IMG/VR virus record: IMGVR_UViG_3300034104_003611
Span: 1 to 52,994 of that record
Length of the DNA: 52,994 bases
Direction: 5' to 3' (one strand)
From: a virus
Below are positions 1 to 7,578 of the stretch, one piece after another (the first letter of the stretch is position 1; each line of letters starts with the position of its first letter). The notes under the pieces were generated by a model. It was not told the DNA's origin. It did not search any database and worked only from the letters and a program-made list of their open reading frames with translations. Made by a program: the position numbers and the translations under genes.

Positions 1-13
1 GGTGTTTCGCAGG
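1..13. repeat. Left copy of 13-bp terminal direct repeat (probable cos end)
   Basis: Bases 1-13 (GGTGTTTCGCAGG) are identical to the last 13 bases of the window. On circularisation the single copy sits in a hyphenated inverted repeat, GCCTGC-9 nt-GCAGGC (52975-52980 and 52990 through base 14). Rotational symmetry around a short overhang is typical of cosN sites cut by lambda-type terminase, and a GpA-type terminase is encoded here. A short assembly overlap is the alternative explanation. Confidence 0.6.
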
Positions 14-74
14 CACACGCAAACGCCAGCGTCTCGCCTATCGGGTAGGTTTCCCGCGAATCCCCGCCTATTCG

Positions 75-105
75 TTGGAAACCGGTGGATCGGCGCCCCT
101 ATAGT
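75..105 (+). promoter_or_regulatory. Candidate sigma70-like promoter of the left-arm operon
   Basis: TTGGAA (75-80) and TATAGT (100-105) are separated by 19 bp, slightly longer than ideal, and precede the first gene at 139. The same stretch contains two direct copies of GTTTCCACTG (104-113 and 118-127), 14 bp apart, which could bind a regulator or the terminase. Bases 14-138 hold no other gene. Confidence 0.35.
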
Positions 106-138
106 TTCCACTGAACGGTTTCCACTGGGTAATTCGGG

Positions 139-891
139 ATGAGATCTACCCTGACGCCCGCCATGGCGAAGCGCATTGAGCTATGGCCTGTCAGCAAACT
201 CGTCGCCTACGACAAGAACCCCCGCACCCACAGCCGTGCGCAGGTCTCCCAGCTGGCGGCGTCCATCGTGGAGTTCGGGTTCATCAACCCGATCCTGGTG
301 GACAGCGATGCCGGGATGATTGCGGGGCACGGCCGGTTGGCCGCGGCCAAGGAGCTGGGCCTGACGGAGGTGCCGGTGGTGGTCTTGGACCACCTCTCGC
401 AGGCGCAGAAGCGGGCCTACGTCATCGCGGACAACAAGCTGGCGGAGCTGGCCGGTTGGGACATGGACCTGCTGGCCGGCGAGATGGCCGACCTGCGCGA
501 CTTTGACTTTGACCTGGAGCTGACCGGCTTCTCGGATGCGGAGCTGGGCGGCCTGCTGGACGACCTGGACACCAACGTCCCCACGCCGGTGTTCAACGCT
601 CCGGTGCCCACCATGCCGGCCGCGGCTGGCGCCTCGCCCATCCCTTCAGCTGACACCACGGCGGCCGTTCCTCCCGCCGCTCCCGCCAGCTACGGGGATG
701 AGGATGAGGATGAGGAGGATGACACGTTCACCCTCCCGCCAGCCGCGACCCGCGTGGTGCAGCTGTTCATGAGCCTGGACCAGCACACTGAGTGGGGGCG
801 GATGGTTGACCGCCTGAACAAGCACTACGGCACCAGCAATCAGACCGACTGCGTGTTCGCGGCGCTGAAGGATGTGCTGGAGGGCCTGTGA
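139..891 (+). CDS. ParB-like N-terminal domain protein (ParB/Srx superfamily)
   Basis: This is a 250-aa protein whose residues ~10-110 form a ParB/sulfiredoxin-like domain, with the NPRTHS motif, an AGHGRLAAAKELG segment and the ADNKLAEL ending common in phage ParB-like DNA-binding/nuclease proteins. A Pro/Ala linker and an acidic run (DEDEDEEDD) lead to a C-terminal helical piece of ~55 aa that resembles nothing I know. An in-frame ATG at 163 is an equally good start and would drop eight residues; neither has a clear ribosome site. Its stop overlaps the GTG of the dioxygenase gene (GTGA). Phage ParB-like proteins are often found beside DNA methyltransferases and base-modification enzymes. 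A role in directing or marking modification is inferred, not shown. Confidence 0.8.
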   Translation: MRSTLTPAMAKRIELWPVSKLVAYDKNPRTHSRAQVSQLAASIVEFGFINPILVDSDAGMIAGHGRLAAAKELGLTEVPVVVLDHLSQAQKRAYVIADNKLAELAGWDMDLLAGEMADLRDFDFDLELTGFSDAELGGLLDDLDTNVPTPVFNAPVPTMPAAAGASPIPSADTTAAVPPAAPASYGDEDEDEEDDTFTLPPAATRVVQLFMSLDQHTEWGRMVDRLNKHYGTSNQTDCVFAALKDVLEGL

Positions 892-1793
892 AGATCCTGA
901 CCGCTCCTGTTGAGCTCCCCGATGAGGAGGTGGACCACCTGGCTGGTCACTTCCTGACCCCGGAGCACTACGACCTGCTGGTGGAGGGCGAGAGCTGCCG
1001 GGTGAACAAGCCTGACGGCTCCCCCCTCCTGGTCTACGTCCGCAACGCCATCCCAACGGAGCTGGGCGCCGCGGCCTACGGGATCCTGACGGACACCATC
1101 GACTACGGCGACCAGGGGAGCCGCAACCGCGGCATCGCCGGTGGGTATGACGAGAACGGCAACCTGGCGGTCTACCGGCCCACGCTGAAGGGCACCCGGA
1201 GCAACACCCGCGTGTCAGCCAATCCGGTGCGCAGCGCGATCATCGGCTACTTCGACCGGTACACCCGGATGCCGTTCTGCCGGCTGTGCAACTACACACG
1301 GGACAACCCGGAGCAGTGGGCGGCGCTCCAGCCCTACATCCGGCACGTGGACCGGGTGTTCGCGGAGCACCTACCGGAGCAGTACGCCAGGCAGCGGGAC
1401 ATTGCGGACCGCACCAGCCAGGACTTCGTGATCAAGGACACCGCCTTCACCACCATCACGGTGAATGAGAGCTGGCGGACCGCCACGCACAAGGATGCCG
1501 GGGACTTCCGCGATGGCTTCGGCGTGATGGCGTGCCTCACGTCCGGATCATTCCAGGGCGGCCACCTGGTCATGCCGAAGTACCGGGTGGGCGTGGCGCC
1601 TACGTCCTGTGACGTGCTGCTGTTTGACGTTCACCAGTGGCACGGCAACACCGCGATGGTGGGCAACCCCAAGCGGTTCCGCCGGCTCACGCAGGTGTTC
1701 TACTACCGCGAGAAGATGATCCACTGCGGCACCGCGGTGGAGGAGCTGGACCGGGCCAAGAACCGCAAGCCTGGTGACCCGCTGTGGGATTGA
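888..1793 (+). CDS. TET/JBP-family 2-oxoglutarate/Fe(II) DNA base dioxygenase
   Basis: Protein of 301 aa. The C-terminal half has the double-stranded beta-helix signature of the TET/JBP family: the iron-binding HKD (H201, D203) in a THKDAGD context, a GFGVMACLTSG strand, GGHLVMPKYRV, DVLLFDVHQWHGN with the distal histidine (H252), and an Arg-rich RFRRLTQVFYY segment that would hold the 2-oxoglutarate-binding arginine (about R266). Family members oxidise the 5-methyl group of thymine (JBP) or 5-methylcytosine (TET) in DNA. The start is GTG, overlapping the ParB gene by 4 bp; the end overlaps the next gene by 10 bp, so expression is coupled. No cytosine-5 methyltransferase or hydroxymethylase is recognisable in the window, which favours thymine or host-made 5-methylcytosine as substrate. 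That substrate assignment is inference. Confidence 0.82.
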   Translation: MKILTAPVELPDEEVDHLAGHFLTPEHYDLLVEGESCRVNKPDGSPLLVYVRNAIPTELGAAAYGILTDTIDYGDQGSRNRGIAGGYDENGNLAVYRPTLKGTRSNTRVSANPVRSAIIGYFDRYTRMPFCRLCNYTRDNPEQWAALQPYIRHVDRVFAEHLPEQYARQRDIADRTSQDFVIKDTAFTTITVNESWRTATHKDAGDFRDGFGVMACLTSGSFQGGHLVMPKYRVGVAPTSCDVLLFDVHQWHGNTAMVGNPKRFRRLTQVFYYREKMIHCGTAVEELDRAKNRKPGDPLWD

Positions 1794-2878
1794 CCGAGCA
1801 GCTATCGGCGTTGCGACCGGGCCTGGACTTCCGGCTGCCGGAGCTCCGCAGGGGAGTGTTCCACCAGTTCTACCAATTCCACCTGAAGTACCGGGCGCAC
1901 CCGGGTGCCGTCTACTACGTGCTCCCCTTCCTGGCGGAGCAGCAGGGCTGGACGGCAGAGGAGGCGCTGTGGTTCGCCTTCCTCAATGGCAACACCCAGC
2001 ACCCCGTAACCAGCTGGATCCTCCACCGAAGGTTCCCGGGCCTGGATGCGGCGGAGCCGATGCTGGAGTGGTACCGGGAGAACTACGCCCGGTTGTCCTT
2101 TGACACGGACCGCCGGCACCACAAGAAGATGCTGCCGCAAGCGGTGGAGGGCTACCGCAAGCTGCTGCGCGGCCGCTCCCAGGCGGAGCTGTGGGGCGAG
2201 GCTGCGCAACGTGGCTTCCGGGGCATCTGGGAGGTGGCGACCGCCATCCCGTCCTTTGGCCGGCTGTCAGCGTTCAGCTTCAGCGAGTACCTGCGCATCA
2301 GCGGCGTGGCGTTCGACTGCGACACGCTGTTCCTGGATGACCGCTCCGGCTCCAAGTCACACCGCAACGGCCTGTGCAAGGTGCTGGGGCGTGACGACCT
2401 GGACTGGCACTCCAGCAACCCGGGCTTTGACGGGACCTACTCCCGCGGCACGCTGAACTGGCTGGAGGTGGAGGGCGCAAGGATCCTGGAGGAGGCCCGG
2501 GAGCTGGCTGCCGGCACCGACTACGAGCGCGACGTGAGCTACTTCACGCTGGAGTCGGCGCTGTGCACCTACAAGTCCTGGCACCGGGTGAACCGGCGCT
2601 ACCCCAACGTCTACAACGACATGTTCCATGACCGGATTCGGGCCACTCAGGCCCGCTGGCCCGGGGAGGATTTGGGCGTGTTCTGGGATGCGCGGCGCCG
2701 CTACCTCCCGGATTACCTGCGGCTGGAGGACAACCCGCACGACCCCGGCTGCGTCCCGCTCAAGCAGAACCATTACCGGCTGACCGGCCAAGTAATCATG
2801 ATGGACCGCGACTACCCCGAGTTCCGCAACGACTTCAACGATGCGGTGCGTGACCGGGTCTTCCCCCGCTGGAGGTAG
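1784..2878 (+). CDS. Alpha-glutamyl/putrescinyl-thymine pyrophosphorylase-like amino-acid:DNA transferase
   Basis: A 364-aa, mainly helical protein. The N-terminal third (YVLPFLAEQQGW, EEALWFAFLNG, HPVTSWILHRRFPGL, LSFDTDRRHHKK) follows the pattern of the helical module found in 5-hmdU DNA kinases and aGPT pyrophosphorylases of hypermodifying phages. These enzymes, related to HhH DNA glycosylases, replace the pyrophosphate on an activated 5-hydroxymethyl base with an amine or amino acid. The centre (FSFSEYLRISG, DCDTLFLDDRSGSKSHRNG) and the C-terminus (GCVPLKQNHYRLTG) are also typical of the group. It starts at GTG 1784, inside the end of the dioxygenase gene; a TTG at 1790 is an alternative. 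Position between a base oxidase and a PLP enzyme plus kinase strongly supports the call. Which amine it uses cannot be told. Confidence 0.72.
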   Translation: MGLTEQLSALRPGLDFRLPELRRGVFHQFYQFHLKYRAHPGAVYYVLPFLAEQQGWTAEEALWFAFLNGNTQHPVTSWILHRRFPGLDAAEPMLEWYRENYARLSFDTDRRHHKKMLPQAVEGYRKLLRGRSQAELWGEAAQRGFRGIWEVATAIPSFGRLSAFSFSEYLRISGVAFDCDTLFLDDRSGSKSHRNGLCKVLGRDDLDWHSSNPGFDGTYSRGTLNWLEVEGARILEEARELAAGTDYERDVSYFTLESALCTYKSWHRVNRRYPNVYNDMFHDRIRATQARWPGEDLGVFWDARRRYLPDYLRLEDNPHDPGCVPLKQNHYRLTGQVIMMDRDYPEFRNDFNDAVRDRVFPRWR

Positions 2879-2882
2879 ACCC

Positions 2883-3929
2883 ATGCGCACCATCTTCCCG
2901 GTTCAGTCCCTCGCCCGCTCCCAGGTGCGGTGGGAGGAGTACCTGAACAACCTCACGCCCATCACCCGCGTGAACGGCCGCGCATACAAGCGCGAGGATT
3001 TCTTCGCCCCGCTGGGCTACGGCGGCATCAACGGCTCCAAGCTCCGCCAGCTGGTCTACCTGGTGGACCGCTACCGGCGGCAAGGCGGCCGTGCCGGCCT
3101 GATCACTGGGGCCTCCGTGCTCAGCCCGCAGATCAGCATGGCCGCGCTGGTGGCTGCGCACTATGAGCTGCCGGCGCTGATGGTGCTGGGCGGCAGCAAG
3201 CCCGAAACGTCCATCAAGCACGAGAACGTCGCCATCGCTGCTCGAGCCGGCGCCACCTTCAGCTACGTGCCGGTGGGCTTCAACCCAACGCTCCAGCGGT
3301 CCGTGGGCAAGCTGGCCCAGGAGCCGCAGCTCAAGGACTATTTCCGCCTCCACTACGGCATCACCACCCCGGAAGCGGCCGCGGCCTGGGATGTGGCGGA
3401 GTTCCATGCGGTGGGCGCCCCACAGGCCCGGAACATCCCGGACGACATTGAGCACCTGATCATGCCGGCTGGCTCGTGCAACTCCTGCACGTCCGTCCTG
3501 CTGGGAATCGCCACGCACCGGCCCAAGGCGCTCCGCAAGGTGACGCTGCTGGGGATCGGTCCCACCCGGCTCCGGTGGATTGAGCAGCGGATGGAGAGCA
3601 TCTACCAGGCGTCCGGCGTGGACGTGATGGGCCTGTTCCGCCCCCGCTACCACCAGCACCCGGAGCTGGAGCCGGCGCACCGCGGTGATGCGCCCTACGA
3701 GCTGGAGCACTACGACCTCCACTCCACCGGCTACGTGAAGTACGCCGACAAGAAGCCGTTCAACCTGGATGGGATTGATTTCCACCCGACCTACGAGGGC
3801 AAGTGCCTCACCTACATGGCGGAGCACCGGGACACGTTCTCGGAGTGGTGGGAGGGCGACGGCAAGACCCTGTTCTGGATCGTCGGCTCCAAGCCCACCG
3901 CCGGCGCCATGACCCGCCACCTTCAGTGA
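2883..3929 (+). CDS. PLP-dependent enzyme, fold type II (ACC deaminase/tryptophan synthase beta-like)
   Basis: A 348-aa protein. The predicted Schiff-base lysine is K53 in INGSKLRQLVYLV, matching the GNKxRKL pattern of the ACC deaminase/D-cysteine desulfhydrase group. A Gly/Ser/Cys-rich phosphate-binding loop (PAGSCNSCT, residues 195-203) follows the Rossmann-like middle, and SKPTAG lies near the C-terminus. The start at 2883 is chosen because a perfect GGAGG lies at 2871-2875; an upstream in-frame ATG at 2841 would overlap the previous gene. In phages with hypermodified thymines such enzymes remodel (for example decarboxylate) the amino acid attached to the base. A free amino-acid substrate is the alternative role. 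Confidence 0.78.
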   Translation: MRTIFPVQSLARSQVRWEEYLNNLTPITRVNGRAYKREDFFAPLGYGGINGSKLRQLVYLVDRYRRQGGRAGLITGASVLSPQISMAALVAAHYELPALMVLGGSKPETSIKHENVAIAARAGATFSYVPVGFNPTLQRSVGKLAQEPQLKDYFRLHYGITTPEAAAAWDVAEFHAVGAPQARNIPDDIEHLIMPAGSCNSCTSVLLGIATHRPKALRKVTLLGIGPTRLRWIEQRMESIYQASGVDVMGLFRPRYHQHPELEPAHRGDAPYELEHYDLHSTGYVKYADKKPFNLDGIDFHPTYEGKCLTYMAEHRDTFSEWWEGDGKTLFWIVGSKPTAGAMTRHLQ

Positions 3930-3930
3930 G

Positions 3931-4464
3931 ATGGAGCTGCTGTACCTGATTGGCCCGCCGGGAGCGGGCAAGACCACGCTGCTGGAGAACGCATTGGCGG
4001 GCCGTGAGCGGATTGAGCGGGACAAGCCGCTGGCGCATGAGGAGCTCCCGGAGCTGAATGCCGCCATCCTTGGCCGCCGCCGGCCGCCATTCGGCGGAAC
4101 CGACACGCTCCCCATGAACATCGCCCGCACGGCCGAGAGCTGGATCCGCTCCCGTCCGTTCCAGCTGGTGATTGGTGAGGGTGACCGGCTGGCCTACCCC
4201 GCGTTCTTCACCGCTGCGGTGGAGGCCGGCTACCAGCTCCGGCTGATCTACCTGGGCCTCCCGTCCAAGACTGCTGCGGAGCGGCGTGCTGCCCGGGCGC
4301 ACCAGCACGGCACCGGGCTTCAGAATCCACAGTGGGTAACGGGCCGGGTGACCAAGGCGCAACGCATCGCGCAGGAGTGGGGAGCGGTGATGATCTACGC
4401 CTCGCAGTCGCCGGAAGCCATGACCCGTGAACTGCTGGACGCCGTACCGGCGCTGCGTGCATGA
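3931..4464 (+). CDS. P-loop kinase, probable DNA base (5-hydroxymethylpyrimidine) kinase
   Basis: Small P-loop NTPase of 177 aa with Walker A GPPGAGKTT (K14) at the extreme N-terminus and a likely lid region rich in Arg (ERRAARAHQHG). It starts one base after the PLP gene's stop and overlaps the small terminase gene by ATGA. In ViI- and M6-like phages, P-loop kinases phosphorylate 5-hydroxymethyl bases in DNA, the activation step needed before an aGPT-type transferase can act. The operon context suggests that role here. By sequence alone it could be another nucleoside or nucleotide kinase. Confidence 0.68.
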   Translation: MELLYLIGPPGAGKTTLLENALAGRERIERDKPLAHEELPELNAAILGRRRPPFGGTDTLPMNIARTAESWIRSRPFQLVIGEGDRLAYPAFFTAAVEAGYQLRLIYLGLPSKTAAERRAARAHQHGTGLQNPQWVTGRVTKAQRIAQEWGAVMIYASQSPEAMTRELLDAVPALRA

Positions 4465-5138
4465 GTGAACCCCTCAGCCTGCGCGGCTTTGCCGAATCCC
4501 TGGACCCGCCGGTGTCGCACACCGCGGTGCGCAAGGCGATTGAGGCCGGCCACATCCCGCCAGAGGCGCTGATCTACGACGACAAGGGCCACCGCAAGAT
4601 CGCGGACCCGGAGCTGGCCGCACGGTCGTGGAAAAAGAGCGTGCTGCCCTACGACCGCGGCCGCGGCAAGAAGCTGGGCCCGAAGCCGGATGAAGCGCAG
4701 CCACCGGAGCGGTTTGACTCCGCCGAGGAGCGTGCGCTGAGCCGGGAGCTCCTGGCGGAGGAGCGCGAGGAGCTGCCCGAGGAGCCCGAGGAGGTGGAGC
4801 AACGGGCGGCCGCCAGCGTCCCATCCACGCAGGATGCGGTGCCGCCCTACGCCCGCTCTCGCGCCATCCGGGAGGCATTCGCAGCTCAGATGGCCAAGCT
4901 GGAGTATCAGGAGCGTGCTGGGCAGCTGGTCTCCGCCAATGAGGTGAAGATCAAGTGGTTCGGTGAAGCCCGCCGGATCCGTGATGCACTGCTGAACGTC
5001 CCCGCACGCATCACCGACCAGCTGGCCGGATTGGTGGGCGAGGTCTCACCCGAGAAGCGGCACGCAATCCTGCTGCTGCTCCAACAGGAGCTCAATGTCG
5101 TATTGGAGGAACTGAGCGATGGTGCTGGCGAACGCTGA
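4461..5138 (+). CDS. Terminase small subunit (Nu1-like)
   Basis: A 225-aa protein. The N-terminal ~60 residues look like a winged helix-turn-helix (SLRGFAESL, HTAVRKAIEAGHIP) for binding the packaging site. A very acidic, Glu-rich central linker follows, and the C-terminal helical region (residues ~130-220, RIRDALLNVPARITDQLAG through HAILLLLQQELNVVLEELS) is typical of gpNu1-like subunits that contact the large terminase. It is translationally coupled to the kinase gene (ATGA) and overlaps the large subunit gene by 20 bp. Confidence 0.85.
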   Translation: MSEPLSLRGFAESLDPPVSHTAVRKAIEAGHIPPEALIYDDKGHRKIADPELAARSWKKSVLPYDRGRGKKLGPKPDEAQPPERFDSAEERALSRELLAEEREELPEEPEEVEQRAAASVPSTQDAVPPYARSRAIREAFAAQMAKLEYQERAGQLVSANEVKIKWFGEARRIRDALLNVPARITDQLAGLVGEVSPEKRHAILLLLQQELNVVLEELSDGAGER

Positions 5139-6990
5139 CCGTGATCTGGTCCCCAGCTTTCGCGCTGGGCTACGCCCCGACCCCATCTTGACCGTGAGCG
5201 AGTGGGCGGATGAGCACAGGATGCTCTCCCAGCGGGCATCGGCGGAGCCGGGCAAGTGGCGCACGGAGCGCACGCCGTTCCTGCGCGAGATCATGGACTG
5301 CCTCAGCACCACCTCCCCCGTTCAGCGGGTGGTGTTCATGGCGGGTGCGCAGGTCGGCAAGACGGAGTGCGGCAACAACTGGCTGGGTTACATCATTGAC
5401 GCCACGCCGGGACCGTCGTTGTGCGTGATGCCGACGGTGGACATCGCCAAGCGGTTCTCCAAGCAACGCCTCAACCCGCTGATTGAGGAGTGTCCGCGGC
5501 TCCGGGAGCGGGTGCGGCCGCCGCGTGAACGGGACAGCGGCAACAGCCTCTTCAGCAAGGAGTTCCCCGGTGGGATCTTGATGATCGGCGGGGCCAACTC
5601 CGGTGCGGGCCTCCGCTCCATGCCCATCAAGAACCTGTTCTGTGATGAGGTGGACGCCTACCCGGTGGACCTGGACGGTGAAGGTGACCCGGTGAGCCTG
5701 GCGGAACGCCGCACCACCACCTTCAGCCGGCGCAAGGTGTTCCTGTGTTCCACCCCAACCATCAAGGACTTCAGCCGGATTGAGGCGGAATACCTGGCCA
5801 GCGATCAGCGGCGGTACTTCGTCCCGTGCCCGGACTGCGGCCACATGCAGTGGCTCCAGTTCAGCAACATCCGCTGGCACGACGACGACCCCAAGACCGC
5901 GGCCTACTGCTGCGAGGAATGCGGCGTGCTCATCCCCGAGCGCCACAAGACGGAGATGCTGGCCAAGGGTGAATGGCGGGCTACCGCTCCGTCAGACGGC
6001 ACCACCGCCGGCTTCCACCTCAGCTCCCTCTACTCCCCCCTGGGCTGGAAGAGCTGGGCGGACATTGTGGCGGAGTTCATGAAGGCCAAGTCCGACGCGC
6101 CGATGCTCAAGACCTGGATCAACACCGTCTTGGGCGAGACCTTTGAGGACAACTACGCCAACAAGGTGGGCGCGTCCGCGCTGCTGGAGCGGGTGGAGCT
6201 GTACGAGCCACGGGTGGTGCCGGATGGCGGCCTGGCGCTCACTGTGGGCGTGGACGTTCAGGACAACCGCTTGGCCGTGTCCGTCTGGGCATGGGGCCGC
6301 GAGGAGGAGGGCTGGCTGGTTGATCACCAGGAGATCTACGGCGACCCCGGGCGGCCGGAGCTGTGGCGGCAGCTGGATGAGATCATCCTGGAACCATTCC
6401 CGCACGCCAGCGGCAGCACCCTGCTGCCGGATGTGGTCTGCATCGACTCCGGCGGTCACTTCACCCATGAGGTCTACCAGTACGCCCGGGAGCGGCGCAG
6501 CCAAGGCGTCATCCCCATCAAAGGCGCCAACACCCGCAACAAGCCGGTGATTGGCAAGCCCAGCAAGGTGGACGTGAATGCCCGCGGCCGGGTGTTGAAG
6601 GGTGGAGTGGAGCTCTACACCGTGGGCACGGACACCGCGAAGGTGACGCTGTTCGGCCGGCTGAAGCACAACGAGCCCGGCGCCGGCTACCTCCACTTCC
6701 ACAACGCCTGCACGGAGGAGTATTTCGCGCAGCTGACCTCTGAGAAGCAGCAGGTGCGGTTCGTGCGCGGCTTCGCCATCCGGGAGTTCGTCAAGAAGCC
6801 GAGCGAGCGGAACGAGGCACTGGACACGCTGGTCTACGCCTATGCCGGATTGAATCGCATGTACCAGCTAAGAGATCGCAGAACTATCTGGGATCAGCTG
6901 GAAAAACGCATAAAAGCGCCAGTAGAGAAGCGGCGGCCGTCATCGCTAAGATCAGGAGGAGCTCAGCGCAGCTTCGTCCGCAACTGGTGA
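5119..6990 (+). CDS. Terminase large subunit (GpA family)
   Basis: A 623-aa packaging ATPase-nuclease of the lambda gpA type. Visible features are the N-terminal EWADEHRML/SAEPGKWRTERTPF adenine-binding region, Walker A GAQVGKTE (76-83), Walker B LFCDEVDAY (about D176-E177), coupling motif CSTPT, a CPDCG...CCEECG zinc motif around residues 235-270, and the RNase H-like nuclease with acidic residues in TVGVDVQDN, VCIDSGG and EALDTLVYA. The full family length is present. The last ~100 bp are visibly less GC-rich than the rest. It would cut at the terminal 13-bp site and fill proheads. Confidence 0.97.
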   Translation: MVLANADRDLVPSFRAGLRPDPILTVSEWADEHRMLSQRASAEPGKWRTERTPFLREIMDCLSTTSPVQRVVFMAGAQVGKTECGNNWLGYIIDATPGPSLCVMPTVDIAKRFSKQRLNPLIEECPRLRERVRPPRERDSGNSLFSKEFPGGILMIGGANSGAGLRSMPIKNLFCDEVDAYPVDLDGEGDPVSLAERRTTTFSRRKVFLCSTPTIKDFSRIEAEYLASDQRRYFVPCPDCGHMQWLQFSNIRWHDDDPKTAAYCCEECGVLIPERHKTEMLAKGEWRATAPSDGTTAGFHLSSLYSPLGWKSWADIVAEFMKAKSDAPMLKTWINTVLGETFEDNYANKVGASALLERVELYEPRVVPDGGLALTVGVDVQDNRLAVSVWAWGREEEGWLVDHQEIYGDPGRPELWRQLDEIILEPFPHASGSTLLPDVVCIDSGGHFTHEVYQYARERRSQGVIPIKGANTRNKPVIGKPSKVDVNARGRVLKGGVELYTVGTDTAKVTLFGRLKHNEPGAGYLHFHNACTEEYFAQLTSEKQQVRFVRGFAIREFVKKPSERNEALDTLVYAYAGLNRMYQLRDRRTIWDQLEKRIKAPVEKRRPSSLRSGGAQRSFVRNW

Positions 6991-6993
6991 GCC

Positions 6994-7578
6994 GTGAAGA
7001 TCCCATCGCAACTACGGGCCGGCGACACCATCAAGTGGCTGGACCCGCCCATGCAGGATGCGCTGGGCAATCCCATCAGCAACACCACGCACGCGCTGAC
7101 CTACTACCTCCGCTTCAACGCCGCGTCTGAAGGCGTGACGGTGGTGGCCACCACCAGCGGCAGTGATTGGCTGTCCACCATCCCCGCCAACACCTCCGCC
7201 GGGATGGATGCTGGCACCTGGTACTTCCAGGCGCAGGCCACCGCACTGATTGGCGCCGAGAAGGTCACACTGGGCGCCGGGCAGGTGACGGTGCTGCCCA
7301 GCCTGTCCTACGCCGGCTCCCCCGCGGCGTTTGATGGCCGCTCCCAGGCGCAGAAGGACCTGGAGACCGTTGAGGCTGCTATCCGCTCCCTCAGCTCCGG
7401 CGGTGGCGTTCAGGAGTACCGCATCGGCACCCGGTCCCTGAAACGCTACGACCTGGGTGAGCTCCTCGTGCTCCGCGACAGACTGAAGGCACAAGTGGTC
7501 CGGGAGCAGAAGGCGAACATGATCGCCAACGGCCTGGGCAACCCCCACTCCGTCTTCATTCGCTTCGGTAACCGCTGA
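6994..7578 (+). CDS. gpW-like head-tail joining protein with extra N-terminal beta domain
   Basis: A 194-aa protein with a GTG start. Residues ~115-194 (QKDLETVEAAIRSLSSGGG, YRIGTRSLKRYDLGELLVLRDRL) match the compact gpW fold that plugs the portal in lambda-type heads. gpW itself is only ~68 aa, so the preceding ~110 residues are an added beta-rich domain (AGDTIKWLDPPM, GTWYFQAQA). Position between large terminase and portal is where gpW lies in lambda. The stop overlaps the portal start (TGATG). Confidence 0.75.
   Translation: MKIPSQLRAGDTIKWLDPPMQDALGNPISNTTHALTYYLRFNAASEGVTVVATTSGSDWLSTIPANTSAGMDAGTWYFQAQATALIGAEKVTLGAGQVTVLPSLSYAGSPAAFDGRSQAQKDLETVEAAIRSLSSGGGVQEYRIGTRSLKRYDLGELLVLRDRLKAQVVREQKANMIANGLGNPHSVFIRFGNR

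Noticed and set aside
2835-4130. 431-codon frame opposite the PLP enzyme and kinase genes
   Set aside because: Antisense artefact; both plus-strand genes carry clear catalytic motifs.
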